Positions 14,641 through 21,921 of a DNA stretch of 38,065 nucleotides are shown piece after piece (position 1 is the first letter of the stretch; every line of letters starts with the position of its first letter). The notes under the pieces were generated by a model. It was not told where the DNA came from. It did not search any database and saw only the letters and a list, made by a program, of their open reading frames with translations. Where the stretch lies: NCBI GenBank assembly GCA_002309805.1, contig DBYJ01000011.1:1-38065 (forward strand), given 5' to 3'. A program made the translations under genes and the position numbers. The DNA comes from Bacteroidales bacterium UBA1189. Lineage in GTDB: Bacteria; Bacteroidota; Bacteroidia; Bacteroidales; Bacteroidaceae.

Positions 14641-15492
14641 ATGAAAAAGATATTCTTTTTTGCTGTAATTTCACTATTGTTACTTTCATCTTGTTGCGGA
14701 CAGAAGAAAGACGCCTGTTGCAAGGAAAAATGCGATGCCCACAAGGGCGTGGCTGCGATGTGTGCACAAGAGCGTGACAAGGTAATCGCGGAAGCCGTTG
14801 CTTTGAAAAACAGCAAGCCCAATACGTTAAGCGCAAAGGAGAAGGCCGATGGCTGGAAGCTCCTTTGGGATGGTAAAACGACTGAAGGCTGGCGTAGCGC
14901 GCGCGGCGACAACTTCCCTGATTACGGCTGGAAGATAGCCGATGGCATTCTCACGGTGGAGGCTGCTGATGGAGCAGAGTCCGGCAACGGAGGCGACATT
15001 ATTACTATCGACGAATTTGCCAACTTCATCCTCAAGGTCGATTTCCGTATTACTCCTGGAGCCAATAGCGGTATCAAGTATTTCGTTGATCCGGGTTTGA
15101 ACAAAGGCCCTGGTTCGGCTATTGGCTGCGAATTCCAAATTTTGGACGATGAGCTGCATCCCGATGCCAAGCTGGGCGTAAAGGGCAATCGTACACAGGG
15201 TTCTCTTTACGACTTGATTCCCTCGCGCAACGGTGATTGGGACAACCTCAGTGATGCCGACGGTTTTAAGACCGCTATGGTCGTTGTTATGGGCAACCAC
15301 GTGGAGCATTGGCTGAATGGAGTGAAAATCCTTCAGTATGAGCGCAACAACGAGATGTGGAATGCCCTTGTTGCCTATAGTAAGTATCGCGATTGGCCAA
15401 ACTTTGGCAACCATGCTTCGGGTCACATCCTTTTGCAGGATCACGGCAACGAAGTTTGCTTCCGTAACGTCAAAATCAAAGTGCTGGAGTAA
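14641..15492 (+). CDS. DUF1080 lipoprotein, putative 3-keto-disaccharide hydrolase
   Basis: This 283-aa lipoprotein has a hydrophobic signal ending in a lipobox (LLSSC), with the lipidated Cys near residue 18. A cysteine-rich linker and a short helix precede the DUF1080 fold. The family's opening WKLLWDGKTTEGWRS lies near residue 77, then YGWKIADGILTVE, and NSGIKYFVDP in the core. DUF1080 enzymes are concanavalin-like beta-sandwiches. It lies 41 nt after the oxidoreductase gene and ends 3 nt before the NusG-like gene, so it is mid-operon. Its paralog at 27802 has an ordinary signal peptide, so the two may differ in location. Confidence 0.85.
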   Translation: MKKIFFFAVISLLLLSSCCGQKKDACCKEKCDAHKGVAAMCAQERDKVIAEAVALKNSKPNTLSAKEKADGWKLLWDGKTTEGWRSARGDNFPDYGWKIADGILTVEAADGAESGNGGDIITIDEFANFILKVDFRITPGANSGIKYFVDPGLNKGPGSAIGCEFQILDDELHPDAKLGVKGNRTQGSLYDLIPSRNGDWDNLSDADGFKTAMVVVMGNHVEHWLNGVKILQYERNNEMWNALVAYSKYRDWPNFGNHASGHILLQDHGNEVCFRNVKIKVLE

Positions 15493-15495
15493 GCT

Positions 15496-16038
15496 GTGGC
15501 TGAACGGAAACTGAACTGGTACGTCGGCTTTACGAAGTCGTGTCAGGAGAAGAAAGTCGCGGAGGTACTGACTGCGATGGGGGTAGAGCACTACCTTCCC
15601 ATTCAGAAGGTGCGCCGCAAATGGAGTGACCGCATCAAGGTGATAGATAAGCTGGTCATCCCCCACATGATTTTCATCTTTACCGATCAGGACACGCGCG
15701 TAAAACTATTGCCCGAAATCAATGGATTGACGGGTTATATGTCCAAAGGAGGCCCGTGGAATCCTATCGTCGTACCGGAAAGGCAGATGAACGACTTCCG
15801 CTTCATGGTGGAGAATGCAAGCGACGATGTATTGTTTGAGCAGAATCCCTTGAAACCGGGTGACCCGATAGAAGTGCTTGTTGGCCCGCTGGCGGGTATG
15901 CGCGGCGAGCTGATAAAGACGGAAAAAGGGGAGTATGTGGCTATTCGCTTGATGTCGATGGGCGCGGCAATGGTGAAGGTGGCTTTGAATTCCATTCGGC
16001 GCTACGACCCAGAGAAGGACGAGCCCATGATAGTATAG
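15496..16038 (+). CDS. NusG-family antiterminator, UpxY-like
   Basis: This 180-aa specialised NusG paralog carries an NGN domain (LNWYVGFTKSCQEKKVAEVL at residues 6-25; PHMIFIFTD near 57) and a C-terminal KOW region (GPLAGMRGELIKTEKGEY near 133). NusG paralogs of this sort (RfaH, UpxY, LoaP) keep RNA polymerase elongating through long operons, in Bacteroides chiefly capsule loci. Translation starts at GTG 15496, 3 nt after the DUF1080 stop. It is odd because it stands last in its operon and no polysaccharide gene follows; the next gene is convergent folC. It may act on its own operon or in trans. Confidence 0.85.
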   Translation: MAERKLNWYVGFTKSCQEKKVAEVLTAMGVEHYLPIQKVRRKWSDRIKVIDKLVIPHMIFIFTDQDTRVKLLPEINGLTGYMSKGGPWNPIVVPERQMNDFRFMVENASDDVLFEQNPLKPGDPIEVLVGPLAGMRGELIKTEKGEYVAIRLMSMGAAMVKVALNSIRRYDPEKDEPMIV

Positions 16039-16056
16039 GGAAAGCTTTCGCCCTAT
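16035..16056. terminator. Bidirectional hairpin between nusG-like gene and folC
   Basis: ATAGGG (16035-16040) and CCCTAT (16051-16056) form a stem around a 10-nt segment containing the palindrome AAAGCTTT. The hairpin overlaps both stop codons. Confidence 0.5.
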
Positions 16057-17297
16057 TTCCCGATTGCTTGCAGGAAGTCTGCTACTACGAAATTGCTGCC
16101 TCCGACGAAGATGAAGTCGTCGGGGGCAGCTTCGTTTTTAGCGGTTAGGAAAGCGTCGCCGACGGAGGGAATTTCACGTCCCATAAGGCCGTAACAGCGA
16201 GCTAAGGCAAATAGCGTGTGGCTGTTGAGCGCGCGGTGCGTGCTGGGTTGGGTAAGGTAATAGACGGCATCCTTCGGCAGAGCGTTGAGAATGGGGCGTA
16301 TGTCCTTGTCATCCACAAATCCCAATACAATGCGGAGCGTGCGACATTGCTGTTGCTTCAGTTGACGGATGTTGTCTTGCAAGCCACCTGCGTTATGCCC
16401 GATGTCGCAGATAATTGTGGGATTTGTGCCCACTTGCTGCCAGCGTCCCATAAACCCCGTCAGGTCGCAGACGTGGGCGAATCCTTCGCGGATGTATTCC
16501 TCTGAAAGCGAATACCCTAACTGCTTCAGCACATTTACTGCGACTAAGATGGTGCGGGCGTTCTTTTTTTGGTAGGGGCCTTTGAGCTGCATCTCCAGAG
16601 ACTCCGATTTTTCTGTAGTTTCTGGATTATCTGCAAAAACAATGGGGGCATTCAATGCTTGTGCTCGGGTAAGGAATACGGGTTGCGTTTCGGGTTGCGT
16701 TTCGCCGATGACGACAGGTGTTTCAGTCTTAATGATGCCCGCTTTCTCTCCGGCTATCTTTTCAAGCGTATCACCGAGCAGCGCTGTATGTTCCAAACTG
16801 ATATTGGTAATGATAGCAAGGTCGGGGCGGATGATGTTCGTGCAGTCGAGCCGTCCGCCAAGCCCCACTTCAATAACGGCGACATCGACACTCTCGTCGG
16901 CAAAGTAACGGAAAGCAAGGGCCGTAGTAACCTCGAAGAAAGAGGGATGGAGGGGTTCGAAGAACGAACGTTCGCGCTCCACAAATGCTGCAACGTAATC
17001 CTTTGCTATGGGTTTGCCGTTCACGCGGATGCGTTCGCTGAAGTCGAGTAGGTGAGGGGATGTGTAAAGTCCTACGCGATAGCCTGCCGATTGCAGAATG
17101 GCAGCTAGCGTATGAGAACAAGAGCCTTTGCCGTTGGTGCCGCCTATATGGATGGTGCGGTATTTGCGATGTGGGTGACCGAAATGTTCGTCCAGCGCAA
17201 GCGTATTCGCCAGCCCTTCCTTATAAGCTCCTGCACCTATGTTGTGAAACGCCGGCGCGCATCGATACAAGTAAGCAATGGCTTCCTCGTAGGTCAT
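16053..17297 (-). CDS. folC: Dihydrofolate synthase / folylpolyglutamate synthase
   Basis: This 414-aa Mur-ligase-family enzyme adds glutamate to dihydropteroate and to reduced folates, using ATP. The P-loop HIGGTNGKGSCSH lies near residues 47-59, followed by GLYTSPHLLDFSERIRVNG, the classic FolC block. VIEVGLGGRLDCTN comes near residue 140 and ITNISLEHTALLG follows. The C-terminal Mur ligase domain includes DIGHNAGG, the family's D-x-HNP-x-G with Pro replaced by Ala. Its start lies 2 nt after the dnaJ stop, so it is the third gene of a grpE-dnaJ-folC operon. Length is normal. Confidence 0.95.
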   Translation of the reverse strand: MTYEEAIAYLYRCAPAFHNIGAGAYKEGLANTLALDEHFGHPHRKYRTIHIGGTNGKGSCSHTLAAILQSAGYRVGLYTSPHLLDFSERIRVNGKPIAKDYVAAFVERERSFFEPLHPSFFEVTTALAFRYFADESVDVAVIEVGLGGRLDCTNIIRPDLAIITNISLEHTALLGDTLEKIAGEKAGIIKTETPVVIGETQPETQPVFLTRAQALNAPIVFADNPETTEKSESLEMQLKGPYQKKNARTILVAVNVLKQLGYSLSEEYIREGFAHVCDLTGFMGRWQQVGTNPTIICDIGHNAGGLQDNIRQLKQQQCRTLRIVLGFVDDKDIRPILNALPKDAVYYLTQPSTHRALNSHTLFALARCYGLMGREIPSVGDAFLTAKNEAAPDDFIFVGGSNFVVADFLQAIGK

Positions 17298-17299
17298 TG

Positions 17300-18460
17300 T
17301 TAGTCAAAAAGATTCTTGAATTTCTGGAAGAAACTCTGCTTGGTGCTTTCGGAGGGTTTGAAGTTGTCGGACTCCCGCAAGTTCTCCAAAGTGTTCTTCT
17401 CGTCGCGGCTGAGCGCTTCAGGAATATAGACGCTGATGCGCACGAGCAGGTCACCGTTGCCGTAGCCGTTGATGGCGGGCAAACCCTTACCGCGCAGTCG
17501 CATCACCTTGCCGGGTTGTGTGCCGGGTTCGATGGTCATACGCACCTTTCCCGTGACGGTTGGGATGTCCACTTGTCCGCCGAGTGCCGCTTGCGGAACG
17601 CTGATCATTAGATTATAGACGAGATCGTTGCCGTCGCGGATGAGTTCCTTCGGCTCCTCCTCCACAATCTGAATGTATAGGTCGCCGGGGACGCCGTTGT
17701 GCTTGGCGGCGTTGCCCTTGCCGCTCATGGTAAGCTGGTATTCGCTTGTGGCGCCGGCGGGAATCTTGGCGGTAATGACCTCCTCGCCATAGACAATGCC
17801 CTCACCGCTGCACTTGCGGCATTTGTTCTTGATGATTTTTCCTTCGCCTCCGCAGCGCGGGCAGGCAGCTTGTGTCTGCATTATGCCGAACATGCTCTGA
17901 CGCGTGCGGACGACGTAACCCGTTCCGTGACAGTCGGGACACGTTTCTGAGCCGCTGCCCTTCTCGGCACCTGTGCCGTTACAATCGGGACAGGGGACGT
18001 ATTTCTTGACTTTCAGTTTCTTTTCCGTACCCGAGGCGATTTCCTGCAAGGTAAGCTTCACTTTAACGCGTAGGTCGCTGCCGCGATAGACGCGCTCCGA
18101 CTGACGTCCCCCTCCGCCGAAACCGCCTCCAAAGGCACTCCCGAAGCCGTGTCCGCCGAAGATGTCGCCAAACATGCTGAAGATATCGTCCATCGAGAAT
18201 CCTCCGGCGCCGAATCCTCCGGCACCTCCCATACCTTCTACGCCTTCAGGGCCGAACTGGTCGTAGCGGGCACGCTTGTCTTTGTCGCTTAGTACGCTAT
18301 AGGCTTCAGCTGCCTCCTTGAACTTCTCCTCAGCGACTTTGTCGCCCGGGTTACGGTCAGGGTGGTACTTGATTGCCAGCGTCTTGTAGGCTTTCTTTAT
18401 CTCTTCCTCCGTAGCGTTTTTGGCGACGCCCAGGACTTCATAGTAATCACGTTTTGCCAT
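17300..18460 (-). CDS. dnaJ: Chaperone DnaJ (Hsp40)
   Basis: This is a full-length 386-aa type I DnaJ. The J domain spans residues 1-70 with HPD (YHPDRNPGDK). A Gly/Phe-rich region with many GGFG repeats follows. The zinc-binding centre has four CxxCxGxG-type units (CPDCNGTG, CPDCHGTG, CPRCGGEG, CRKCSGEG), and a C-terminal substrate-binding domain closes the protein. It stimulates DnaK ATPase and delivers unfolded clients. It lies 16 nt after grpE and 2 nt before folC. Transcription is probably driven by the sigma-54-type promoter before grpE. Confidence 0.98.
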   Translation of the reverse strand: MAKRDYYEVLGVAKNATEEEIKKAYKTLAIKYHPDRNPGDKVAEEKFKEAAEAYSVLSDKDKRARYDQFGPEGVEGMGGAGGFGAGGFSMDDIFSMFGDIFGGHGFGSAFGGGFGGGGRQSERVYRGSDLRVKVKLTLQEIASGTEKKLKVKKYVPCPDCNGTGAEKGSGSETCPDCHGTGYVVRTRQSMFGIMQTQAACPRCGGEGKIIKNKCRKCSGEGIVYGEEVITAKIPAGATSEYQLTMSGKGNAAKHNGVPGDLYIQIVEEEPKELIRDGNDLVYNLMISVPQAALGGQVDIPTVTGKVRMTIEPGTQPGKVMRLRGKGLPAINGYGNGDLLVRISVYIPEALSRDEKNTLENLRESDNFKPSESTKQSFFQKFKNLFD

Positions 18461-18476
18461 TTTGTCTATTCCTTAT

Positions 18477-19115
18477 TTAATTAGCCACAACCACTTTCGA
18501 GTGGCGGATGACTCGGTCGTTGAGTTTATAGCCCTTCTGCACGCAGTCGATGACCTGTCCTTTGGGCATTTCGTCGGTTGCCGGTACCATAGCGATGGCT
18601 TCGTGGTAGTCGGTGTCAAACGGTTCGCCCTTGGCTTCAATCTCTCTGAGGCCGTTTTGCTCAAGGGTGGTACGGAACTTGTTGGCGATGAGTTCGAAAC
18701 CCTGTCGACAGTTGCCAGCATCTTCCGTCTTGCTCATTGCTTCGAGCGCGCGATCCATATCATCGAGAATAGGCAGCACGGCCGTCATCAGATGAGCCGA
18801 GCCGTTGAGTATGAGCTCGCTTTTCTCTTTCAGCGTGCGCTTGCGATAGTTCTCGAATTCAGCCATTTGGCGGAGGTATTTGTCGTGAAGGTCGTTGTAC
18901 TTCGCTTCGGCTTCTGACAACGCTGTCAGCAGCTTTTCCTCTTCCGTAACGGCCTCACCAGCCTCGCTGGATGCATTCTCCTCGACAGGTTCTCCGGGTT
19001 CTTCGGAAACAGGTTCAATGGTTTCGTTGGTTTCTTTGGCCTCTTGAGCCTCTTTCATTTCTTGGGCTTCTTCAGCTTTTGCTTCTTTCATATATTTCTT
19101 GTTTTTCTTTGACAT
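18477..19115 (-). CDS. grpE: Nucleotide exchange factor GrpE
   Basis: This 212-aa protein releases ADP from DnaK. The N-terminal 70 residues are a low-complexity Glu/Ala-rich tail. A long coiled coil follows (DLHDKYLRQMAEFENYRKRT near 94-113), then the four-helix and beta-wing part with FELIANKF and the conserved PFDTDYHEA near 166. It ends with GYKLNDRVIRHSKVVV, the usual GrpE C-terminus. It is the first gene of grpE-dnaJ-folC. Upstream, instead of a TAnnTTTG promoter or a CIRCE element, a strong -24/-12 match lies at 19160-19176 with a 10-bp inverted repeat further up. Confidence 0.96.
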   Translation of the reverse strand: MSKKNKKYMKEAKAEEAQEMKEAQEAKETNETIEPVSEEPGEPVEENASSEAGEAVTEEEKLLTALSEAEAKYNDLHDKYLRQMAEFENYRKRTLKEKSELILNGSAHLMTAVLPILDDMDRALEAMSKTEDAGNCRQGFELIANKFRTTLEQNGLREIEAKGEPFDTDYHEAIAMVPATDEMPKGQVIDCVQKGYKLNDRVIRHSKVVVAN

Positions 19116-19159
19116 AGCTATTCTGTTTTTATTTTTTATCTTTTATTCTGCCCTGCATT

Positions 19160-19176
19160 ATGCAAAAAGTGTGCCA
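19160..19176 (-). promoter_or_regulatory. Sigma-54 (-24/-12) promoter of grpE operon
   Basis: On the minus strand the sequence is TGGCACACTTTTTGCAT. GG and GC are separated by exactly 10 nt, and both the TGGCAC and TTGCA half-sites are intact. The predicted start would be near 19148-19150, about 35 nt before the grpE ATG. Confidence 0.65.
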
Positions 19177-19188
19177 TGTCAGCCAGCA

Positions 19189-19234
19189 TGCCACAATTTC
19201 CCTTTTCCTCGTCGTTTTTCCGCCAATTGTGGCA
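19189..19234 (-). promoter_or_regulatory. 10-bp inverted repeat upstream of the sigma-54 site
   Basis: TGCCACAATT (19189-19198) and AATTGTGGCA (19225-19234) are perfect complements, 26 nt apart, starting 13 nt upstream of the -24 box. They are candidates for binding sites of a sigma-54 activator. The rest of 19235-19327 shows only an AT-rich near-palindrome at 19261-19282. Confidence 0.5.
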
Positions 19235-19327
19235 AAAGAGGACGGCCTCCCTGACAGATACAATAAGGGATATCCTTTTATTCAAAGGAGGGAGAAGAGG
19301 TTCTTTTTCTTTGAAATACTCGGGGAA

Positions 19328-19810
19328 TTATTCCTTCAGGAAACTGCCGTCGAAGGTGAGGGGGAGAAGCTGCTTGACGCCCTCGATGACATACGTCCCC
19401 TGCGTGCCGTAGAGTAGGATGCGCATCGGGCTTCCTGCGCGTGTCTCCGACTCCAGCATCACTTGCCGGCAAGCGCCGCAGGGCGGGGTGGGGATGGACG
19501 TGAGTCCGTCAGCATCTGCGGCTGCAATCGCCAGCGCTACTATGCTCTGTTCGGGATGTTGTGCTCCGGCAGCAAAGAGGGCCGTCCGCTCGGCACAAAG
19601 ACCCGAGGGGAATGCGGCGTTTTCCTGATTGCTGCCCAAGACAATCGTACCGTCGGTGAGACGAACGGCGGCGCCGACGTGGAAGTGGCTATAGGGAGCA
19701 TAGCTGCGCTTAGTGGCTTCCTGAGCCGACAGCACCAACTGACGATCGGCCTCCGCCAGCTCGTCGAAAGCGTAGAGCGTATAGTGGCATTCGTGGGTGA
19801 ACTCTTTCAT
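19328..19810 (-). CDS. cdd: Cytidine deaminase
   Basis: This 160-aa homotetramer-type cytidine deaminase converts (deoxy)cytidine to uridine for pyrimidine salvage. The zinc site is complete: C(A)E in GLCAERTALF near residue 71 supplies Cys and the proton-shuttling Glu, and PPCGACRQV near residue 107 supplies the two further Cys. The substrate strand YAPYSHFHVGAAV lies near residue 38. I chose ATG 19810 (MKEFTHECHY) because a -7 element occupies 19831-19838, so the longer reading from 19906 would begin upstream of transcription. Confidence 0.93.
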   Translation of the reverse strand: MKEFTHECHYTLYAFDELAEADRQLVLSAQEATKRSYAPYSHFHVGAAVRLTDGTIVLGSNQENAAFPSGLCAERTALFAAGAQHPEQSIVALAIAAADADGLTSIPTPPCGACRQVMLESETRAGSPMRILLYGTQGTYVIEGVKQLLPLTFDGSFLKE

Positions 19811-19830
19811 GTTTTTTCGTAGATTTTTTG

Positions 19831-19862
19831 CAAAGATAGGGTGAGCCGAGCGAAAAAGCAAT
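19831..19862 (-). promoter_or_regulatory. Promoter of cdd
   Basis: CAAAGATA at 19831-19838 is TATCTTTG on the minus strand. CAAT at 19859-19862 (ATTG) lies 20 nt upstream as a -33 element. The leader would be about 15 nt. Confidence 0.65.
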
Positions 19863-19900
19863 TTTTTTTTCACTTTTCTGAGTCGACCCCTATCTAAAAC
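19831..19900 (-). repeat. Palindromic promoter-associated element, copy B
   Basis: The arms AGATAGG (19834-19840) and CCTATCT (19889-19895) flank A/T-rich strands in which GCCGAGCGAAAAAGC faces TTTTCTGAGTCG. It matches copy A at 10460-10540, and the arm change AT to GC is compensated on both sides. Confidence 0.6.
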
Positions 19901-19930
19901 GGGCAAAGACTCGTTAAAAATAGAGCAACA

Positions 19931-19963
19931 TTTGCATAATATCAGAATTTTTCTGTATTTTTG
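19931..19963 (+). promoter_or_regulatory. Promoter of the LysM glucosaminidase
   Basis: TTTG at 19931-19934 and TATTTTTG at 19956-19963 are 21 nt apart. The leader is about 30 nt. Confidence 0.6.
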
Positions 19964-19998
19964 TGCGCTGAAACCAATAAGAAACCCTATTTCGCCCT

Positions 19999-20880
19999 AT
20001 GAGACGCCTGATTCTGACTCTCCTTCTCGCCGTTATCGTCCTTTCGGCATCGGCTCAAAACGAACAATATGTCAAGTACATTAATCAGTACAAGTCGCTG
20101 GCTGTTGACCAGATGAAGAAGTACCGCATTCCTGCCAGCATCACGTTGGCTCAGGCGTTGCTCGAATCTGGTGCCGGACAGAGCGACCTAGCACGCAACA
20201 GCAATAACCATTTTGGCATCAAGTGCCACGATTGGGCGGGACGGAAGGTCTATCACGATGACGACCAGCGTGAGGATTGCTTCCGCGTTTATAAGTCCGT
20301 TCGCGATTCGTATGAGGATCACTCCATCTTCCTCACCTCCCATCAGCGTTACGCCGGTCTCTTCCGCCTGAATCCGACGGATTACGTCGCTTGGGCGCGA
20401 GGGTTGAAGATGGCGGGATATGCAACCAGCTCCACTTACGCCGACAAACTCATCAACATCATCGAGTCTTACAATCTCGATCGTCTCGATTCCGACAGTT
20501 GGAAGTATGCTCCTACTTATACTCCTGAGGCTCCCCACATTCCCCATTTGGCAAACGGTTTGGTGTATGTCATTGTCCGTCAGGGCGACACCATGCAGGG
20601 CATAGCCGATGAATTCAATATTCCGCGCAGCAAGCTCGTTCGTTACAACGACCTCTACAAAACTTACGTTCCTGAGAAGGGCGACATCATTTACCTTCAC
20701 CGTAAAAATGCTCGCGCCCAGAAGGGTTACGCCATTCACATTGTCAAGGACGGCGATAGCATGTATCAGATTTCCCAGATGTACGGAATCCGCCTGAAGC
20801 GTCTTTATAAAATGAATAAGGATAAGGGCGACATCTATACCTACAGCCCTCGCGTCGGCGATTTCATCCGCCTCCGCTAA
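19999..20880 (+). CDS. Secreted glucosaminidase with two LysM domains
   Basis: This 293-aa peptidoglycan hydrolase has a Sec signal peptide (MRRLILTLLLAVIVLSASA). A FlgJ/LytG-type glucosaminidase domain spans residues 25-165: ITLAQALLESGAGQSDLARNS with the catalytic Glu near residue 54, then NNHFGIKC, and YADKLINIIE near the end. Two LysM domains follow, at about 192-235 (YVIVRQGDTMQGIADEF) and 248-292 (HIVKDGDSMYQISQMYG). It should cleave glycan strands in the periplasm during growth. It is divergent from cdd and monocistronic or followed by the GxxExxY gene 18 nt later. Confidence 0.92.
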   Translation: MRRLILTLLLAVIVLSASAQNEQYVKYINQYKSLAVDQMKKYRIPASITLAQALLESGAGQSDLARNSNNHFGIKCHDWAGRKVYHDDDQREDCFRVYKSVRDSYEDHSIFLTSHQRYAGLFRLNPTDYVAWARGLKMAGYATSSTYADKLINIIESYNLDRLDSDSWKYAPTYTPEAPHIPHLANGLVYVIVRQGDTMQGIADEFNIPRSKLVRYNDLYKTYVPEKGDIIYLHRKNARAQKGYAIHIVKDGDSMYQISQMYGIRLKRLYKMNKDKGDIYTYSPRVGDFIRLR

Positions 20881-20898
20881 AAAACTCTTTTTTTGCCG

Positions 20899-21345
20899 AT
20901 GAATAATAACCCGACAATTATGCCTGATATTTGTGATAAGGTTTTATATCGGCAGGAATCATACGATATTATTGGAGCGGCGATGGAAGTTCACAATGTG
21001 TTGGGATGTGGATTTACGGAGCCGTTGTATCAGGAAGCTTTTGAACATGAACTTCAGTTGCGCAAAATACCTTTCGAACGCGAAATGACATTTCGTGTTC
21101 ATTATAAAGGATGTGAATTGGAAAAGGATTTTCGAGTTGATTTCGTTTGTTACGGCAAGATAATTGTAGAACTCAAAGCCGTATCTGCTTTTTCTGACGA
21201 GCATTTTGCGCAAGTATATAATTATCTAAAAGCAAGCGGTCTTCAACTTGGATTGCTTGTCAATTTCGGCAAAGCATCGTTGGAATTCGAGAGGATACCA
21301 TGTAATCAAAAAATGGTAATCTTCTCATCAAATAAATTCGAATAA
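20899..21345 (+). CDS. GxxExxY protein (PD-(D/E)XK_3-like)
   Basis: This 148-aa protein belongs to the GxxExxY family: GCGFTEPLYQEAFEHEL contains the name-giving G-x2-E-x2-Y. A nuclease-like core follows in DFRVDFVCYGKIIVELKAV, with D, then E-L-K as in PD-(D/E)XK enzymes. It ends SLEFERIP as usual. Its function is unknown; a nuclease or nucleic-acid-binding role is inferred from the fold. ATG 20899 or 20920 are both possible. I see no own promoter. The stop codon and last codons (NKFE) lie inside the first unit of the 149-bp repeat array downstream, so gene and array appear physically joined. Confidence 0.85.
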   Translation: MNNNPTIMPDICDKVLYRQESYDIIGAAMEVHNVLGCGFTEPLYQEAFEHELQLRKIPFEREMTFRVHYKGCELEKDFRVDFVCYGKIIVELKAVSAFSDEHFAQVYNYLKASGLQLGLLVNFGKASLEFERIPCNQKMVIFSSNKFE

Positions 21346-21718
21346 TTCGTGTAATTCGCCGATAAATTGAACATTAATTCTTTTTTCCCTTGTCGGCGAA
21401 TTGTTCGAATTAAACGAAGATATTTCCTTCCAAACGGCGTTCTCCCATGTTGCTCGGCGTGCGAAGCCCTCACCGCAATAATTCGTAAAATTCGAATAAT
21501 TCGCCGTCAAAGAAAAGCTCCCTTTAACGTTCTATCCTTCGTCGGCGAATGGAGCGAATGAAACGAATTTATTTCCTTTCAAACGGCGTTTTCCCGTGTT
21601 TCTCGGCGAGCGAAGCCCTCGCCGCAAAAATTCGTAAAATACGAATAATTCGCCGTCAAAGAAAAACACCCGTTTAGCGTTCTATTCATTGTCGGCGAAT
21701 GGAGCGAATTAAACGAAC
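21330..21718 (+). repeat. ~149-bp tandem repeat array with AATTCG motifs
   Basis: The block TCGGCGAAT recurs at 21393, 21542 and 21692, AATTCGCCG at 21353, 21498 and 21647, and AAACGGCGTT at 21432 and 21581, giving a period of 145-150 bp and about 2.6 units. In each unit AATTCGCCG pairs with CGGCGAAT 30-40 nt later, and a second hairpin (CGGCGAG with CTCGCCG around CGAAGCC) lies between, best kept at 21603-21623. Units 2 and 3 are most alike. No coding frame runs through it. Confidence 0.85.
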
Positions 21719-21823
21719 GTTAAGTTACTCGCAGTAACATAAAAAACGGATTCGTGATTTGCTGCGTATTCTTGCAAGAACATGCAGGAAGGGCGTTTTT
21801 CTGCGAAAAAATGGGGAAAAAAG
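21719..21823 (+). other. Non-coding spacer with small hairpin
   Basis: GTTACTCGCAGTAAC (21724-21738) is a perfect 6-bp stem with a 3-nt loop. Otherwise I see nothing before the promoter at 21824. Confidence 0.4.
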
Positions 21824-21854
21824 TTGCTAATATAAAAATAGGTTAGTATCTTTG
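21824..21854 (+). promoter_or_regulatory. Promoter of the 1206-aa secreted protein
   Basis: TTG at 21824-21826 and TATCTTTG at 21847-21854 are 20 nt apart. The leader is about 65 nt and A/T-rich. Confidence 0.65.
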
Positions 21855-21921
21855 CGGGTCATTAGACAGAAAAAAGTAAGTGTTTAATATTTATTCATTG
21901 TTTAACTAAAAAAGTAAGCTT

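Noticed and set aside
19811..19906. Longer start for cytidine deaminase at 19906
   Set aside because: It would begin upstream of the promoter, and the extra 32 residues are not part of the family.
21330..21718. CRISPR array beside the GxxExxY gene
   Set aside because: The whole 149-bp unit is repeated, including the parts that would be spacers.
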